Source of the DNA: Bacteroidota bacterium
GTDB lineage: Bacteria; Bacteroidota; Bacteroidia; Flavobacteriales_D; Sanyastnellaceae
Direction of reading: 5' to 3'
Length of the DNA stretch: 64,000 bases
NCBI GenBank assembly: GCA_002746975.1
Contig: NVXE01000008.1
Location: 124,499 to 188,498 of the forward strand
The position numbers and the translations under genes were made by a program. The notes beneath the pieces were generated by a model. The model ran no database searches. It saw nothing but the letters and a program-made list of their open reading frames with translations, and had not been told where the DNA came from. Positions within the stretch are counted from its first letter, which is position 1. Each line of letters opens with the position of its first letter. Below are positions 18,179-29,432 of this stretch, in pieces.

Positions 18179-18964
18179 ATGAATTTATCATTAAAAGGAA
18201 AGCACGCTTTGGTTTGTGGTGCGTCACAGGGAATAGGGCTTGCCGCCGCACGCGAACTTGCAATGTTAGGTGCGAGGGTGACGCTAATGGCGAGGAATGC
18301 CGATAAGTTAATGGACGCAGTAAAAGGATTGCCTGAAGGAGATCACGAGGGGCACGGATATGTGGTGGCGGACTTTAGTAAGTACGAAGAAGTTAGAGAA
18401 GTGGCTCAAAAATTAACGGCGCACACGAAAATAGATATCCTCATAAATAATACTGGAGGACCTAAAGGAGGACCGATTTCAAGTGCGGAGGTAGAAGAGT
18501 TTACTCGAACTTTTGAGCAGCACTTGTTGTGTAATCATGTTTTGGCACAAGCTGTTCTACCTGGGATGAGGGAAAGGAAAAATGGACGAATTGTGAATGT
18601 GATTAGTACTTCTGTGAAAGCTCCACTCAATGGGTTAGGAGTTTCTAATACGATACGAGGCGCAGTAGCTAATTGGTCGAAAACCCTTGCCAATGAGGAG
18701 GGGAAACACGGAATTAGAGTTAATAATGTACTTCCTGGAGCTACGAATACAGGAAGACTGCAAAGTATTATCGAAGCGAAGGCGAAAAAAGGCGGCGTTT
18801 CGACAGAAGCGATACAGAAATCTATGGCGGGGGCCGTCCCTGCAGGGAGATTTGGTGAGCCTGAGGAGATAGGTGGAGCAATCGCATTCCTTTGCACGCC
18901 GGCTGCAGACTATATCAGTGGGATTAACTTACCGGTAGATGGAGGCAGAACAGCCTCACTTTAG
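18179..18964 (+). CDS. SDR family oxidoreductase lacking the canonical YxxxK
   Basis: 261 residues, Rossmann fold. The cofactor loop GASQGIGLAAAREL, NNTGGPKGG and the C-terminal INLPVDGGRT are typical of 3-oxoacyl-ACP-reductase-like SDRs. At the catalytic position, however, the sequence reads ISTSVKAPLNGLGVSNTIRG: the usual Tyr-x3-Lys is replaced by Asn-x3-Arg. A recognised subgroup of 3-oxoacyl-reductase-like SDRs shares this change, so its chemistry may differ. Substrate unknown. Confidence 0.88.
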   Translation: MNLSLKGKHALVCGASQGIGLAAARELAMLGARVTLMARNADKLMDAVKGLPEGDHEGHGYVVADFSKYEEVREVAQKLTAHTKIDILINNTGGPKGGPISSAEVEEFTRTFEQHLLCNHVLAQAVLPGMRERKNGRIVNVISTSVKAPLNGLGVSNTIRGAVANWSKTLANEEGKHGIRVNNVLPGATNTGRLQSIIEAKAKKGGVSTEAIQKSMAGAVPAGRFGEPEEIGGAIAFLCTPAADYISGINLPVDGGRTASL

Positions 18965-18975
18965 AAACTTTGAAT

Positions 18976-18983
18976 TATCTTTG
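18976..18983 (+). promoter_or_regulatory. -7 box upstream of gdhA
   Basis: TATCTTTG about 47 bases before the gdhA ATG, consistent with a normal leader containing a ribosome binding region. Confidence 0.5.
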
Positions 18984-19015
18984 CGCCGCAAACGCACACT
19001 AAAGAAAAACGTTAG

Positions 19016-20374
<1,359 letters not shown>

Positions 20375-20381
20375 TTGCATT

Positions 20382-20819
20382 ATGATTACAGGATTCCTTC
20401 ACCTCCACTCTGCCCTTCGATGGGTAGTACTTGCGCTTTTACTAGTAACTTTTATTAAAGCTGCTATCGGCTTATCTAACAAATCTACTGATTTCGGATC
20501 TCAAGGAAAGCTCGGTCTATTCACTATGATCGCTCTTCATATCCAACTTATAATAGGACTTGTCTTATTCTTTGATGGGCACTGGTCTGAATATACATTA
20601 GACGGAGTTACTCGATTCTTTATGATGGAGCATACTCCCATGATGATTATTGCTATCGTACTAGGAACCCTCGGTCATTCTTTATCGAAAAGAGCTACTG
20701 AGGTAAGAGCTAAATTCAAGAAGCAAACAATCTTTTTTGGTCTTTCATTGCTATTAATATTTGCAATGATACCATGGCCATTTATGCGCAACTTCGGTGA
20801 AATTTTCGGTTGGATTTGA
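20382..20819 (+). CDS. Small four-helix membrane protein, cytochrome b-like
   Basis: 145 residues with four predicted membrane helices and conserved histidines (GFLHLHSALRW near the N-terminus, IALHIQLIIG, MEHTPMM, LGHSLSKR) that could bind haem, as in a family common in Bacteroidota annotated loosely as cytochrome b. It begins seven bases after gdhA and overlaps the next gene, a c-type cytochrome lipoprotein, which supports an electron-transfer role (inference). Confidence 0.65.
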   Translation: MITGFLHLHSALRWVVLALLLVTFIKAAIGLSNKSTDFGSQGKLGLFTMIALHIQLIIGLVLFFDGHWSEYTLDGVTRFFMMEHTPMMIIAIVLGTLGHSLSKRATEVRAKFKKQTIFFGLSLLLIFAMIPWPFMRNFGEIFGWI

Positions 20820-21163
20820 GTCGATTTAATATAATACATCTGCTTTTTATTGCCGTTATTTCCTCATGTGGGAACACTGAGGGAAGTACTAGACAGGTGC
20901 TAAGCGATGAGATTAAGGCTATCAATTTCGAAGATGTTAGAGCTACTTACGGGTATAAGTGTTCTATCTGCCATGGTAGCGAAGGAGTATCTGTAATACG
21001 AAGTGCACCTAATTTGGTATCAAGTCAGCTAAGTATTGATGAGAGGGTGGAAATTATTTCAAACGGAAAAACCACTATGCCTCCTCAAAAGGATGTCCTT
21101 GATGAAAGTATGATCCTGGGGCTTGCTATGTATATCGATAGTCTTGCCATTGCGGCTAATTAA
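20810..21163 (+). CDS. c-type cytochrome lipoprotein
   Basis: 117 residues. The start is a TTG at 20810 or 20816, overlapping the upstream stop; no ATG is available. A lipobox-like ISSC at about residue 20 follows a hydrophobic stretch (IIHLLFIAVISS). The haem site is CSICHG (CxxCH) with a distal Met probably in TTMPPQ. It is a periplasmic or membrane-anchored mono-haem cytochrome likely working with the preceding membrane protein. Confidence 0.72.
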   Translation: MDLSRFNIIHLLFIAVISSCGNTEGSTRQVLSDEIKAINFEDVRATYGYKCSICHGSEGVSVIRSAPNLVSSQLSIDERVEIISNGKTTMPPQKDVLDESMILGLAMYIDSLAIAAN

Positions 21164-21175
21164 AGTCAAATACTA

Positions 21176-22378
21176 ATGGCGAAACGCGCTCCTATAAGTA
21201 CAGATGTTGAGAAGGAAACTTGCGTACTTGTGGGACTTGCTACACAGCAGCAGAAGCGGGAGCAATTAGAGGAATACCTTATAGAACTTGAGTTTCTAGT
21301 CACGACGGCTAATGCTGTTTCGAAAAAAACCTTTATTCAATCTCTTACAAAACCAGACGTAAGGACTTTCATTGGGTCAGGTAAGCTCCAAGAAATAAAG
21401 GAGTATGTACTTGCGGAGAATATAGATATGATCGTTTTTGACGACGAGTTGAGTGGGTCTCAGATTAGAAATATCGAGAAAGAAATCGAGGGTATAAAAG
21501 TTTTGGATAGACCTAACCTTATCCTAGATATATTCGCTCAAAGAGCTCGAACTGCACACGCGAAAACTCAGGTAGAATTAGCGCAATACCAATACCTACT
21601 TCCTCGTCTAACGAATATGTGGACCCACCTTCAAAAACAAAAAGGTGGTATAGGGATGAAGGGGCCAGGAGAGAAAGAAATTGAGACTGACAGGAGGATA
21701 ATTAGAGATAGGATAGCGCTTTTGAAAAAGGATTTGGCCTCAATAGACAAACAAATGGCTACCCAGAGAAGTAATCGAGGTGCCCTGATTAGAGTTGCTT
21801 TAGTGGGATATACAAATGCTGGGAAGAGTACACTGATGACTGCCCTTTCTAAAAGTGATGTCTTTGCGGAGAATAAACTTTTCGCTACACTTGACACTAC
21901 TGTTAGGAAAGTGGTTGTGGGGAATCTCCCATTCTTGTTGAGTGATACCGTAGGATTCATTCGCAAATTACCTACTCAGCTAATCGAGAGCTTTAAGTCT
22001 ACCCTCGACGAAACTCGTGAAAGTGATTATCTAATACACGTTGTTGACGTGAGTCACGCTCAATTTGAAGATCAACTAGCGGTTGTAGAAAGAACCTTGG
22101 CTGAAATAGGTTCCGATGATAAGCCTACTCTTTTGCTTTTTAATAAAATTGACCTTTTAAAAGAGGGTGACGAGGAAAATGAGTTTGGAAATGAATTCGA
22201 GAGTTCTGCTGAAGACATTATTTCAGGATTAAGGGAAAGGTTCGAAAAGGACGGAAATGATGTAATCTTTTTGAGCGCGAAAAGCAAAGACGACATTACG
22301 ACTTTAAGAGATTTACTTTATGAGAGAGTGAAAGAATTACACATTAAACGCTACCCTTACAATCAATTCCTTTACTAA
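21176..22378 (+). CDS. hflX: Ribosome-associated GTPase HflX
   Basis: 400 residues. The N-terminal HflX domain includes TKPDVRTFIGSGKLQEI and the glycine-rich GGIGMKGPGEKEIETDRR. The G domain has GYTNAGKST (P-loop), DTVGFIRKLP and FNKIDLL. HflX splits or rescues stalled ribosomes under stress. It sits in a run with rbfA, another ribosome factor. Confidence 0.95.
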   Translation: MAKRAPISTDVEKETCVLVGLATQQQKREQLEEYLIELEFLVTTANAVSKKTFIQSLTKPDVRTFIGSGKLQEIKEYVLAENIDMIVFDDELSGSQIRNIEKEIEGIKVLDRPNLILDIFAQRARTAHAKTQVELAQYQYLLPRLTNMWTHLQKQKGGIGMKGPGEKEIETDRRIIRDRIALLKKDLASIDKQMATQRSNRGALIRVALVGYTNAGKSTLMTALSKSDVFAENKLFATLDTTVRKVVVGNLPFLLSDTVGFIRKLPTQLIESFKSTLDETRESDYLIHVVDVSHAQFEDQLAVVERTLAEIGSDDKPTLLLFNKIDLLKEGDEENEFGNEFESSAEDIISGLRERFEKDGNDVIFLSAKSKDDITTLRDLLYERVKELHIKRYPYNQFLY

Positions 22379-22387
22379 CTTCGACAC

Positions 22388-22726
22388 ATGTCTAGTATTC
22401 GCCAAGAAAAAGTAGGCTCCTTAATTAAACAGGAGCTAAGTATGATATTCCAACGTGAAGCAAATATGCATTACGAAGGACTTTTTATTACTGTCACTCA
22501 AGTACGAATGTCACCTGATTTGGGCTCTGCAAAGATATATCTGAGCTTTATGGCTGTTAAAGATCCCGAGGAAGCTCTTAAGGTGGTTAAAAAGGAATCG
22601 AATTGGACTCGTAGAACTTTAGCTGGGATTATAGGAAAACAGGTTCGTAGAATTCCCGAGTTAAACTTTTACATAGACGATAGTCTTGACTACTACGACG
22701 CAGTTGAGAAAGCTCTGAAAGGATAG
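22388..22726 (+). CDS. rbfA: Ribosome-binding factor A
   Basis: 112 residues, KH-like fold. The segments RQEKVGSLIKQELSMIF, VRMSPDLGSAKIYLSF and VRRIPELNFYIDDSLD are typical. It assists 30S maturation by acting on 16S rRNA helix 1. It is placed nine bases after hflX and four bases before the permease gene, so these are probably one operon. Confidence 0.94.
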   Translation: MSSIRQEKVGSLIKQELSMIFQREANMHYEGLFITVTQVRMSPDLGSAKIYLSFMAVKDPEEALKVVKKESNWTRRTLAGIIGKQVRRIPELNFYIDDSLDYYDAVEKALKG

Positions 22727-22730
22727 AGCT

Positions 22731-23936
22731 GTGCGTCTTCCCTTCCGACTTGCCAGGCGTTACGTGTTCCAACCGAAGTCACGTAAACTAGTCCACGTAA
22801 TTTCCGGAATCTCTATGTTCGTTATTGCAGCTGTAACTATGGCTATGATAGCGATTCTTTCTGCATTTAATGGTATCGAGGGGTTAGTACAAAACTTATT
22901 CGGAACTCTTGATGCAGACCTCGCTGTAATCCCCGTTTCTGGCGAGGTAATCCCGAACGAGCTAAGCGAAATAATATCAGAACATCCCGGAGTAGCAAAC
23001 TACTCAGCGGTAATAGAGAGTGAGGCAATAATTCGTGGGAACGGTATAACTCAGATTTGTTCTGTGTTAGGTGTCGATTCTCAGTACGGAGACGTTTCCG
23101 AAATCGAAGGAGCTATAATCGAAGGGGTTTGGGGTAAATCATTCCTTAACGAGCAGTGTATATGTCTCGGATATGGAATAAGGTCTGAAATAGGAGTTAG
23201 ATCAGACTCTCTCGAGCCTCCATTAATATCTCTAGGCGCTCCTATTCGAGGCAAACGCCTAAGCCGCCACAGAGATAAAGCCTTCCGAACTTTACCGGCT
23301 CTAGCATGTGGCACGTTTTCCGTAAATGCCGAGATAGATACTCGCTACGTAATAGCGCCCTTACAATTAGCACGTGAGCTATTTGACAGACCCAACGAAG
23401 TCTCTAGGTTTGAGATACGCGTTTCGGAGGGTTGGACTAGCAAAATGTTGGTCGAGGACGCTGACTTCCTAAAAGCTTTGGGCCCTAATGTGAAGCTAAG
23501 GACTAGAGCTGAGAAGCATAAATTTATAACCCAAACCAATCGCGCCGAAAAGCTCGCCACCTTTGTCATTTTGAGCTTTATTCTTGTCGTAGCGGCGTTC
23601 AATATTTTGGCCTCTTTAACTATGCTTTTAATAGATAAAAGAGACGATTTAGAGGTGTTTAAGGCGTTGGGAATGAGAGGTCGAGATTTGGAGCTAACTT
23701 TCTCTATGCAAGGACTTGCCATTAATATCATAGGGGGAGTTATAGGTGCGATTCTAGGGATAGCGATAGTCGTCGGTCAGGACTCTTATGGTTGGCTTAC
23801 CCTTGAAGGCTCGGTAGTCCCATCCTACCCAGTAAAACTTGCGCTTATTGATGTCGTAGGAACTCTTGCCGTAGTTATAGGAATAGGAGGTTTAGGCTCG
23901 GCAGCTATGGTGAGGTTTCTAATAAGAAGGCTCTGA
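22731..23936 (+). CDS. FtsX/LolC-type ABC transporter permease
   Basis: 401 residues starting with GTG at 22731. It has an N-terminal helix (VISGISMFVIAAVTMAMIAIL), a large periplasmic domain and three C-terminal helices (FVILSFILVVAAFNILASL..., GLAINIIGGVIGAILGIAIVV, VVGTLAVVIGIG). LDKRDDLEVFKALGM-like text (IDKRDDLEVFKALGM) is the lipoprotein-releasing permease signature. It likely extracts lipoproteins from the inner membrane together with a LolD-type ATPase encoded elsewhere. The rbfA-permease pairing is recurrent in Bacteroidota. Confidence 0.87.
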   Translation: MRLPFRLARRYVFQPKSRKLVHVISGISMFVIAAVTMAMIAILSAFNGIEGLVQNLFGTLDADLAVIPVSGEVIPNELSEIISEHPGVANYSAVIESEAIIRGNGITQICSVLGVDSQYGDVSEIEGAIIEGVWGKSFLNEQCICLGYGIRSEIGVRSDSLEPPLISLGAPIRGKRLSRHRDKAFRTLPALACGTFSVNAEIDTRYVIAPLQLARELFDRPNEVSRFEIRVSEGWTSKMLVEDADFLKALGPNVKLRTRAEKHKFITQTNRAEKLATFVILSFILVVAAFNILASLTMLLIDKRDDLEVFKALGMRGRDLELTFSMQGLAINIIGGVIGAILGIAIVVGQDSYGWLTLEGSVVPSYPVKLALIDVVGTLAVVIGIGGLGSAAMVRFLIRRL

Positions 23937-23958
23937 TTTGGCCTTAAAAAGGAGGAGA

Positions 23959-24954
23959 TTACCTCGAAAAATCGTGATCTTCGAAAAGCTCAGCTATTAG
24001 TTCCAACTTCGCCCTTATCTCATCGACGGTATCTAGCGTTACCAAATCGAGTCTGTGCTTCTTAAAATCAGGAATCCCCTTGAAGTAATTCGCATAGTGG
24101 CGGCGCATCTCTACTATACCTAATCTATCGCCCTTCCATTTTAAAGAACCTTCGAAATGCATAGATGCGGCTGCTATCCTCGCTTCCATATTCGGGGGAG
24201 CTAGATGTTCACCTGTTGCCATAAAATGCTTTATCTCATTAAATATCCAAGGAGCTCCTATACTTGCACGCCCTATCATAATACCATCAACCCCGAAGCG
24301 TTCTCGATATTCCACCGTTTTTTCAGGGGTATCTACATCGCCATTGCCGAAAACCGGAATATTTAAGCGTGGATTATTCTTCGTCTCAGCAATCAAAGAC
24401 CAGTCTGCTTCCCCCTTGTACATTTGGGCTCTCGTGCGACCGTGAATACTTATAGCCGCTATCCCTACGTCTTGCAAACGTTCCGCCACTTCTACTATAA
24501 ACTTTGAATTCTCGTCCCACCCGAGTCGAGTTTTAACGGTCACAGGTAAATTACACGTATTGACGATTTCCTTCGTCATAGCGACCATCTTCGGGATGTC
24601 CTGAAGAATCCCTGCCCCCGCACCCTTACAAGCGACTTTCTTAACTGGACATCCGTAATTTATATCGATAATGTCTGGACCCGCTTGTTCTGCGATAGCC
24701 GCAGCCTCTCTCATGGGCCCGATATCCGATCCGAAAATCTGAATCCCGACGGGACGTTCGTACTCGAAAATATCCAGCTTCATTTTACTCTTCGCAGCAT
24801 CGCGAATTAACCCCTCCGAGCTTATAAATTCGGTATACATAAGGTCCGCCCCGTACTTTTTACATACAGCACGAAATGGCGGATCACTCACATCCTCCAT
24901 AGGGGCGAGCAAAAGAGGAAACTCCCCTAATTCTATGTCTTCAATCTTGACCAA
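23959..24954 (-). CDS. dusB: tRNA-dihydrouridine synthase B
   Basis: 331 residues, FMN TIM barrel. The N-terminal FPLLLAPMEDVSDPPFRAVC, catalytic CPVKKVACKGAGAG (Cys that protonates uridine) and FGNGDVDTPEK are characteristic. It reduces uridines in the D-loop of tRNA. The start appears to be TTG at 24954 (reading MVKIEDIELGEFPLL, the usual N-terminus); that TTG lies inside a CCAAACC heptamer. Confidence 0.93.
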   Translation of the reverse strand: MVKIEDIELGEFPLLLAPMEDVSDPPFRAVCKKYGADLMYTEFISSEGLIRDAAKSKMKLDIFEYERPVGIQIFGSDIGPMREAAAIAEQAGPDIIDINYGCPVKKVACKGAGAGILQDIPKMVAMTKEIVNTCNLPVTVKTRLGWDENSKFIVEVAERLQDVGIAAISIHGRTRAQMYKGEADWSLIAETKNNPRLNIPVFGNGDVDTPEKTVEYRERFGVDGIMIGRASIGAPWIFNEIKHFMATGEHLAPPNMEARIAAASMHFEGSLKWKGDRLGIVEMRRHYANYFKGIPDFKKHRLDLVTLDTVDEIRAKLELIAELFEDHDFSR

Positions 24955-25002
24955 ACCGTTTACTTAATTTTCACGAACTTGCCGCAAAATTAAGCCCTTC
25001 GC

Positions 25003-25950
25003 ATGACGTTCATACAAACAGCCTTCAGGAATCTTCATCCGCTCTTGCAATTCGTCTTTATCGCATGCATAGCACTCTCGGGAATGGGGTTGTCTGTTTT
25101 CATCGGAACCTATGTATCTGCTGGGATTTGCGGTACTGGCGGCACACTTTCTGACATGTTGTCTAGCTTGTCTAACCTTGAAAGCGAGAAAGGGATTTGT
25201 TCTAATCTCCTTATAAATTCTTTAAACCAAATCATAGCATTCGGCGGTGCAGGCCTCGCTTACGCTTTGCTTCATGGAGCAGCACCAGGGGTAGGGTTTT
25301 CATCGGAAGGCAAATCCGACCACTTATGGAAATTCTTCGTCGGGGCAATTATTATTACACTCGGCTTCTCGCCCATACTCGATTTCACATATCGCATTAA
25401 TGAGTGGCTTCTCATGGAGGGATCTACTTTACACTCGATGGCAGCAGCACTTGAAGCCGAAGCTGCACGTATAACTGCCGCCATGCTTCAAATAGAAACC
25501 TCGAAGCAATTTATCGCTACACTAGTTTCTATAGCACTACTCCCTGCAATTTGCGAGGAGTTGTTATTTCGAGGAACGATTCAGCCCATTTTCGTTAAGT
25601 GGAGTGGAAATATTCACGTCGGAATTTGGATTAGCGCTGCGATATTTAGTGCGATACACTTTCAATTTTTCGGATTTATTCCGCGAATGCTTTTAGGTGC
25701 CGGGTTCGGATATTTAGTTTACGCTAGCGGTAGTTTATGGCCCGCTGTATTAGGACACTTTATTAACAACGGTCTTGCTGTCTTTGCGGCTTGGTGGCTC
25801 GGACCGGAATGGATTTCGGAAGGTATGGACCCTAGTGCAGGAAGTTGGGGGGTAGTCGAAGCTATTACTACGTTCGTAGGCGTAACCGCTATATGGTTGA
25901 GCGGTCGTTGGTTAAAACGTTCGATGGATTTAAAGGAGCAAACGACCTAA
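25003..25950 (+). CDS. CPBP family intramembrane metalloprotease
   Basis: 315 residues with several membrane segments. The glutamate motif EELLFRGTIQP and the two His motifs FSAIHFQFFGFIPR and LGHFINN mark the CAAX protease/bacteriocin-processing (CPBP, PF02517) family. Its substrate is unknown. The stop codon ends five bases from the convergent ispD gene. Confidence 0.88.
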   Translation: MTFIQTAFRNLHPLLQFVFIACIALSGMGLSVFIGTYVSAGICGTGGTLSDMLSSLSNLESEKGICSNLLINSLNQIIAFGGAGLAYALLHGAAPGVGFSSEGKSDHLWKFFVGAIIITLGFSPILDFTYRINEWLLMEGSTLHSMAAALEAEAARITAAMLQIETSKQFIATLVSIALLPAICEELLFRGTIQPIFVKWSGNIHVGIWISAAIFSAIHFQFFGFIPRMLLGAGFGYLVYASGSLWPAVLGHFINNGLAVFAAWWLGPEWISEGMDPSAGSWGVVEAITTFVGVTAIWLSGRWLKRSMDLKEQTT

Positions 25951-25955
25951 TATCG

Positions 25956-26645
25956 TTACTCGCCAAACAAAGCCCTAGCAATGATGAGATCCTCGGGGGT
26001 CGTTAATTTAATGTTCACGGGATCGCCTTGACAAAGAGTAATTGGGTGTCCCGATGCTTCAAAAACAGAGGCGTCGTCAGTAAAAGTTGGGGAATAAGGT
26101 GATGCGAAGGCAGGTTTTAGAAGGGAGAGGTCGAAACACTGAGGGGTTTGGACTGAAAGAAAGTCGGAACGATTTACAGAAACAGAATCTGAAACAGAAT
26201 CTGAATCTTTAGAGTAGGATATCTTACGTATGCTATCCTTTAGGGGAATCGTGGGGATGGCGGAACCGTGGGTGGCGGCTGTGTCGAAGGCCGTACGTAT
26301 GAGCTTTATAGAGGGGAATGGGCGAACGGCATCGTGGATTGCTACTAGACCTTCGTCGGGTAGGGAGGTGAGGCCAGCGAGGACGGAATGAAATCTCTCG
26401 GCACCGCCTTTGATAAGGTGGGTCGCGCCTGAGGGACCGTGTTCGGACTCTAGAATTCGAAATTCGTCGAATAGTGATTCGTGTAGTACGAGAGTAATGG
26501 GCGCGTCGGGAACAGCTTCGCCGAAACGACGAAGGGTCCGCCATAAAATAGGCAGACCCTCTATCATTAAAAACTGTTTAGCTGTATTTGTACGCATGCG
26601 CGTACCCGTGCCACCTGCTACGATTATAACGAAGCGGCTCACCAA
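25956..26645 (-). CDS. ispD: 2-C-methyl-D-erythritol 4-phosphate cytidylyltransferase
   Basis: 229 residues. It has the nucleotide loop IIVAGGTGTRMRTNTAKQF, VAIHDAVRPF and IPLKDSIRK. It activates MEP with CTP in the non-mevalonate isoprenoid pathway, supplying precursors for the polyprenyl synthetase encoded at 51914. It follows sod by four bases. Confidence 0.94.
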   Translation of the reverse strand: MVSRFVIIVAGGTGTRMRTNTAKQFLMIEGLPILWRTLRRFGEAVPDAPITLVLHESLFDEFRILESEHGPSGATHLIKGGAERFHSVLAGLTSLPDEGLVAIHDAVRPFPSIKLIRTAFDTAATHGSAIPTIPLKDSIRKISYSKDSDSVSDSVSVNRSDFLSVQTPQCFDLSLLKPAFASPYSPTFTDDASVFEASGHPITLCQGDPVNIKLTTPEDLIIARALFGE

Positions 26646-26649
26646 TTTA

Positions 26650-27258
26650 TTACTTGTTCGCTTCAGCGAAACGACCAGCTACTGCGTTCCAATCTACAAC
26701 ATTGAAGAATGCTGAAATGTAGTCAGGACGACGGTTTTGGTAATTCAAGTAATATGCATGCTCCCAAACATCGAGACCCATAACAGGTATGCTTCCACAA
26801 CCGATACCCGTCATAAGTGGGTTATCCTGGTTCGCAGAAGAGCAAATCGACAACTTTCCATTCCCTTCAGAACAAAGCCAAGCCCAACCAGACCCAAAAC
26901 GAGTCGCAGCCGCCTTAGAAAACTCATCCTTGAAGGCATCGAACGACCCGAATGACGAATCTATAGCAGAAGCTAGCTCACCAGAAGGAAGTCCGCCTCC
27001 ATTAGGAGACATAGAGTTCCAAAATAGTGTATGGTTGTAAAAACCCCCACCGTTGTTTCTAATAGCTGGGTTATCAGTATTATGAGCGAGGAGATCCTCA
27101 ATACAAGATCCCTCAAGATCAGTGCCTTCAACGGCAGCGTTCAACTTAGCAGTATAGCCTGCATGGTGCTTGTCGTGATGGATTTCCATTGTACGAGCGT
27201 CGATATACGGTTCGAGAGCATCGTATGCATAGGGAAGGTTTGGTAATTCAAAAGCCAT
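26650..27258 (-). CDS. sodA: Superoxide dismutase (Fe/Mn)
   Basis: 202 residues. The four metal ligands are visible: His27 in MEIHHDKHH, His in [10 protein letters not shown], and Asp and His in [15 protein letters not shown]. It detoxifies superoxide in the cytosol. Metal preference (Fe or Mn) cannot be decided by eye. It starts one base after the S41 peptidase stop and belongs to the same minus-strand run. Confidence 0.95.
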   Translation of the reverse strand: MAFELPNLPYAYDALEPYIDARTMEIHHDKHHAGYTAKLNAAVEGTDLEGSCIEDLLAHNTDNPAIRNNGGGFYNHTLFWNSMSPNGGGLPSGELASAIDSSFGSFDAFKDEFSKAAATRFGSGWAWLCSEGNGKLSICSSANQDNPLMTGIGCGSIPVMGLDVWEHAYYLNYQNRRPDYISAFFNVVDWNAVAGRFAEANK

Positions 27259-27259
27259 T

Positions 27260-28969
27260 TTAATGAATATTTAAAGTTTGTGAGATAGAATCACTTTGAT
27301 TCGTCTCGTTCTCTAGTAGCAAATATAGTCTTCCTTTTTGAATGCCAAACCTCTCTTCTTCCAACAATTCATAAAGAGCTCTTTCTATAGCTTCATCGCC
27401 TTCATAAAGCGCTCTGTAGAAACTGTTTTCCCCATTCATTATCCTGATGACTTGTGCATAGAATCTACTCATAATTCTCTCTATTTCTTCCTCCCCTTCT
27501 TCACTAGAATTGTCAGGCCAAACCAGTCCTAACTTCTCCACCACACGCTTCATAGCCGCCTTCCCGCCCTTAGTTTCATCCTTCCAAACTGGACTAGACT
27601 CAGAGAAGTTTTCCGGTAGTGTACCCCTATGTGCATCCACCCATGTAAATGCTTCATCCCTAAATACTCCTATCCAAACCAGTTCTGCGAGGGCTCTAAA
27701 TTCCCCAGTTCTTTTGAGTGGAATAAAGATGTCTGGAGTGATGCCTCCTCCTCCATATACTGGACGACCTAGTGAAGTTCGAAATACAACGGTGTCCGCG
27801 ACCTTTACACTATCCTCAAAATAGAGTTCGCCAGAATCAAATCGATCAATTGCATCGTGTGCGTAATCCACTTCCTTCCCGTATGGCTTTTGGATTGCTC
27901 GACCGCTTGGAGTATAAAATCTGGCTATCGTAAGACGAAGCGCTCCAGCATCTGGAACATCGTACTCTTCTTGTACGAGTCCTTTTCCGAAAGATCTCCT
28001 TCCCAAGATAAGAGCTCTGTCATTATCCTGCATGGCGCCAGCGAATATTTCACTTGCAGAAGCTGAATTTTCGTCAATTATTATCGCAAGAGGTAGGTAT
28101 TTGTACAGTCCATCAACTCTAGAAACGTAGTCCTTTCTAGCTACGGCATTCCCTTCTGTATAAAGAATTTCTTCCCCCTCATTGAGGAAAAGGCTTATCA
28201 TATCGATAGCCTGATTTAAGTAGCCTCCTCCATTTGCTCTGAGGTCAATAATAACAGAACTTACATTTTTAAGTGCCAAATCGTACATCGCCTTCTCAAA
28301 CTCAATAGCAGTTGTAGCAGAAAAACGATTAATCTTTATATACCCGACTTCGTTCTCTAAAACGTAAGAGGCAACAACGCTATGGATGGGAATTCTATCC
28401 CTTTCGATTACAACATCGTATCTGGCGAATGGCGCATTTCTTACCAAACCTAGCTCGACTAATGAACCTCTCTCCCCCTTAAGCAGCTTCATCACTTCCT
28501 TATTATCTAAACTCTTCCCCGAAATCTCAACCCCACCTACTTCGACAATTCTATCTCCGGCCATTACTCCCGCTTGTTCCGAAGGTCCGCCCTCTATTGC
28601 CGACACAACCATTAACGTATCGTCCTTAATAATAAACTCCACCCCTATACCTTCGAAATTACCATCCATCGATTCCGCATTCGCTTCAACTTCTGCCTTA
28701 GTGAAATAATAAGTGTGAGGATCTAATTCGCTAATGATCGCATCGACAGCAACATCGACGAGCGCCTCTCTATCGACGGAATCGACATATAGAACTTCTA
28801 TTTGGTCTAAAATGTGCGAAATCCTAGACCCCACAGATGACTGGCGAGTAGAAACATCGTCGCACCCACGCCCCAACATCATTCCCACAACTAAAGTGAG
28901 AGCGAAAATTAACGGACCCGTAGGACCATTAAAAATGGACTTGTTATTATTCTCCGACATCTCCGACAT
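27260..28969 (-). CDS. S41 family carboxy-terminal processing peptidase
   Basis: 569 residues. It has an N-terminal membrane anchor ([18 protein letters not shown]), a PDZ domain around residues 90-180 ([36 protein letters not shown]) and the tail-specific protease core ([20 protein letters not shown], catalytic Ser in [15 protein letters not shown], Lys in [11 protein letters not shown]). It processes periplasmic proteins at their C-termini. An additional C-terminal region of about 170 residues is common in Bacteroidota. It contains four CCAAACC heptamers. Confidence 0.93.
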   Translation of the reverse strand: MSEMSENNNKSIFNGPTGPLIFALTLVVGMMLGRGCDDVSTRQSSVGSRISHILDQIEVLYVDSVDREALVDVAVDAIISELDPHTYYFTKAEVEANAESMDGNFEGIGVEFIIKDDTLMVVSAIEGGPSEQAGVMAGDRIVEVGGVEISGKSLDNKEVMKLLKGERGSLVELGLVRNAPFARYDVVIERDRIPIHSVVASYVLENEVGYIKINRFSATTAIEFEKAMYDLALKNVSSVIIDLRANGGGYLNQAIDMISLFLNEGEEILYTEGNAVARKDYVSRVDGLYKYLPLAIIIDENSASASEIFAGAMQDNDRALILGRRSFGKGLVQEEYDVPDAGALRLTIARFYTPSGRAIQKPYGKEVDYAHDAIDRFDSGELYFEDSVKVADTVVFRTSLGRPVYGGGGITPDIFIPLKRTGEFRALAELVWIGVFRDEAFTWVDAHRGTLPENFSESSPVWKDETKGGKAAMKRVVEKLGLVWPDNSSEEGEEEIERIMSRFYAQVIRIMNGENSFYRALYEGDEAIERALYELLEEERFGIQKGRLYLLLENETNQSDSISQTLNIH

Positions 28970-28970
28970 T

Positions 28971-29399
28971 TTATTCCTCTAGTAATTCCGTTTGAATTGA
29001 CGACTTTCTCAAAAAGTCTATCCCTTCAGTGTCCTTATAAGCCGTTTTGTAAACTACACGAACTATGCCAGATTGTAAAATCAGCTTAGCACAATCTCGA
29101 CATGGTGAAAGGGTAATGTAAAGTGTAGCTCCCTCAGCACTATTGTTAGATTTCGCTAGCTTAGTAATCGCATTTGCTTCCGCATGAAGTACATACCAAA
29201 ACGTTTCACCTTTATCATTCTCACACTCGTTAGGAAAACCACTCGGAGAGCCATTATATCCATCTGCTATTATCATACCCTCTTTTACAATAAGTGCACC
29301 CACATTCTTACGAGTACAATGAGAAAGTTTTGCCCATTCTTCTGCCATTCTCATATAGGCATTATCATACCTACTTTGCTTTTTCTTCACTTCCTTCAT
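28971..29399 (-). CDS. dCMP deaminase-type cytidine deaminase
   Basis: 142 residues. The zinc motifs are HAEANAI (His and catalytic Glu) and PCRDCAKLI (two Cys). The family includes dCMP deaminase and ComEB. It most likely deaminates dCMP to dUMP for thymidylate supply. It is the first gene of a minus-strand run that continues with the S41 protease, whose start lies one base after this stop. Confidence 0.88.
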   Translation of the reverse strand: MKEVKKKQSRYDNAYMRMAEEWAKLSHCTRKNVGALIVKEGMIIADGYNGSPSGFPNECENDKGETFWYVLHAEANAITKLAKSNNSAEGATLYITLSPCRDCAKLILQSGIVRVVYKTAYKDTEGIDFLRKSSIQTELLEE

Positions 29400-29420
29400 T
29401 AAAGTGCAAGTTAGTATATG

Positions 29421-29428
29421 TAAATTCG
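29421..29428 (+). promoter_or_regulatory. Near-consensus -7 box four bases before the adenosyltransferase ATG
   Basis: TAAATTCG differs from TAnnTTTG at one base and is followed by TTTT and ATG at 29433. The spacing equals that of the other proposed leaderless genes. Confidence 0.4.
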
Positions 29429-29432
29429 TTTT

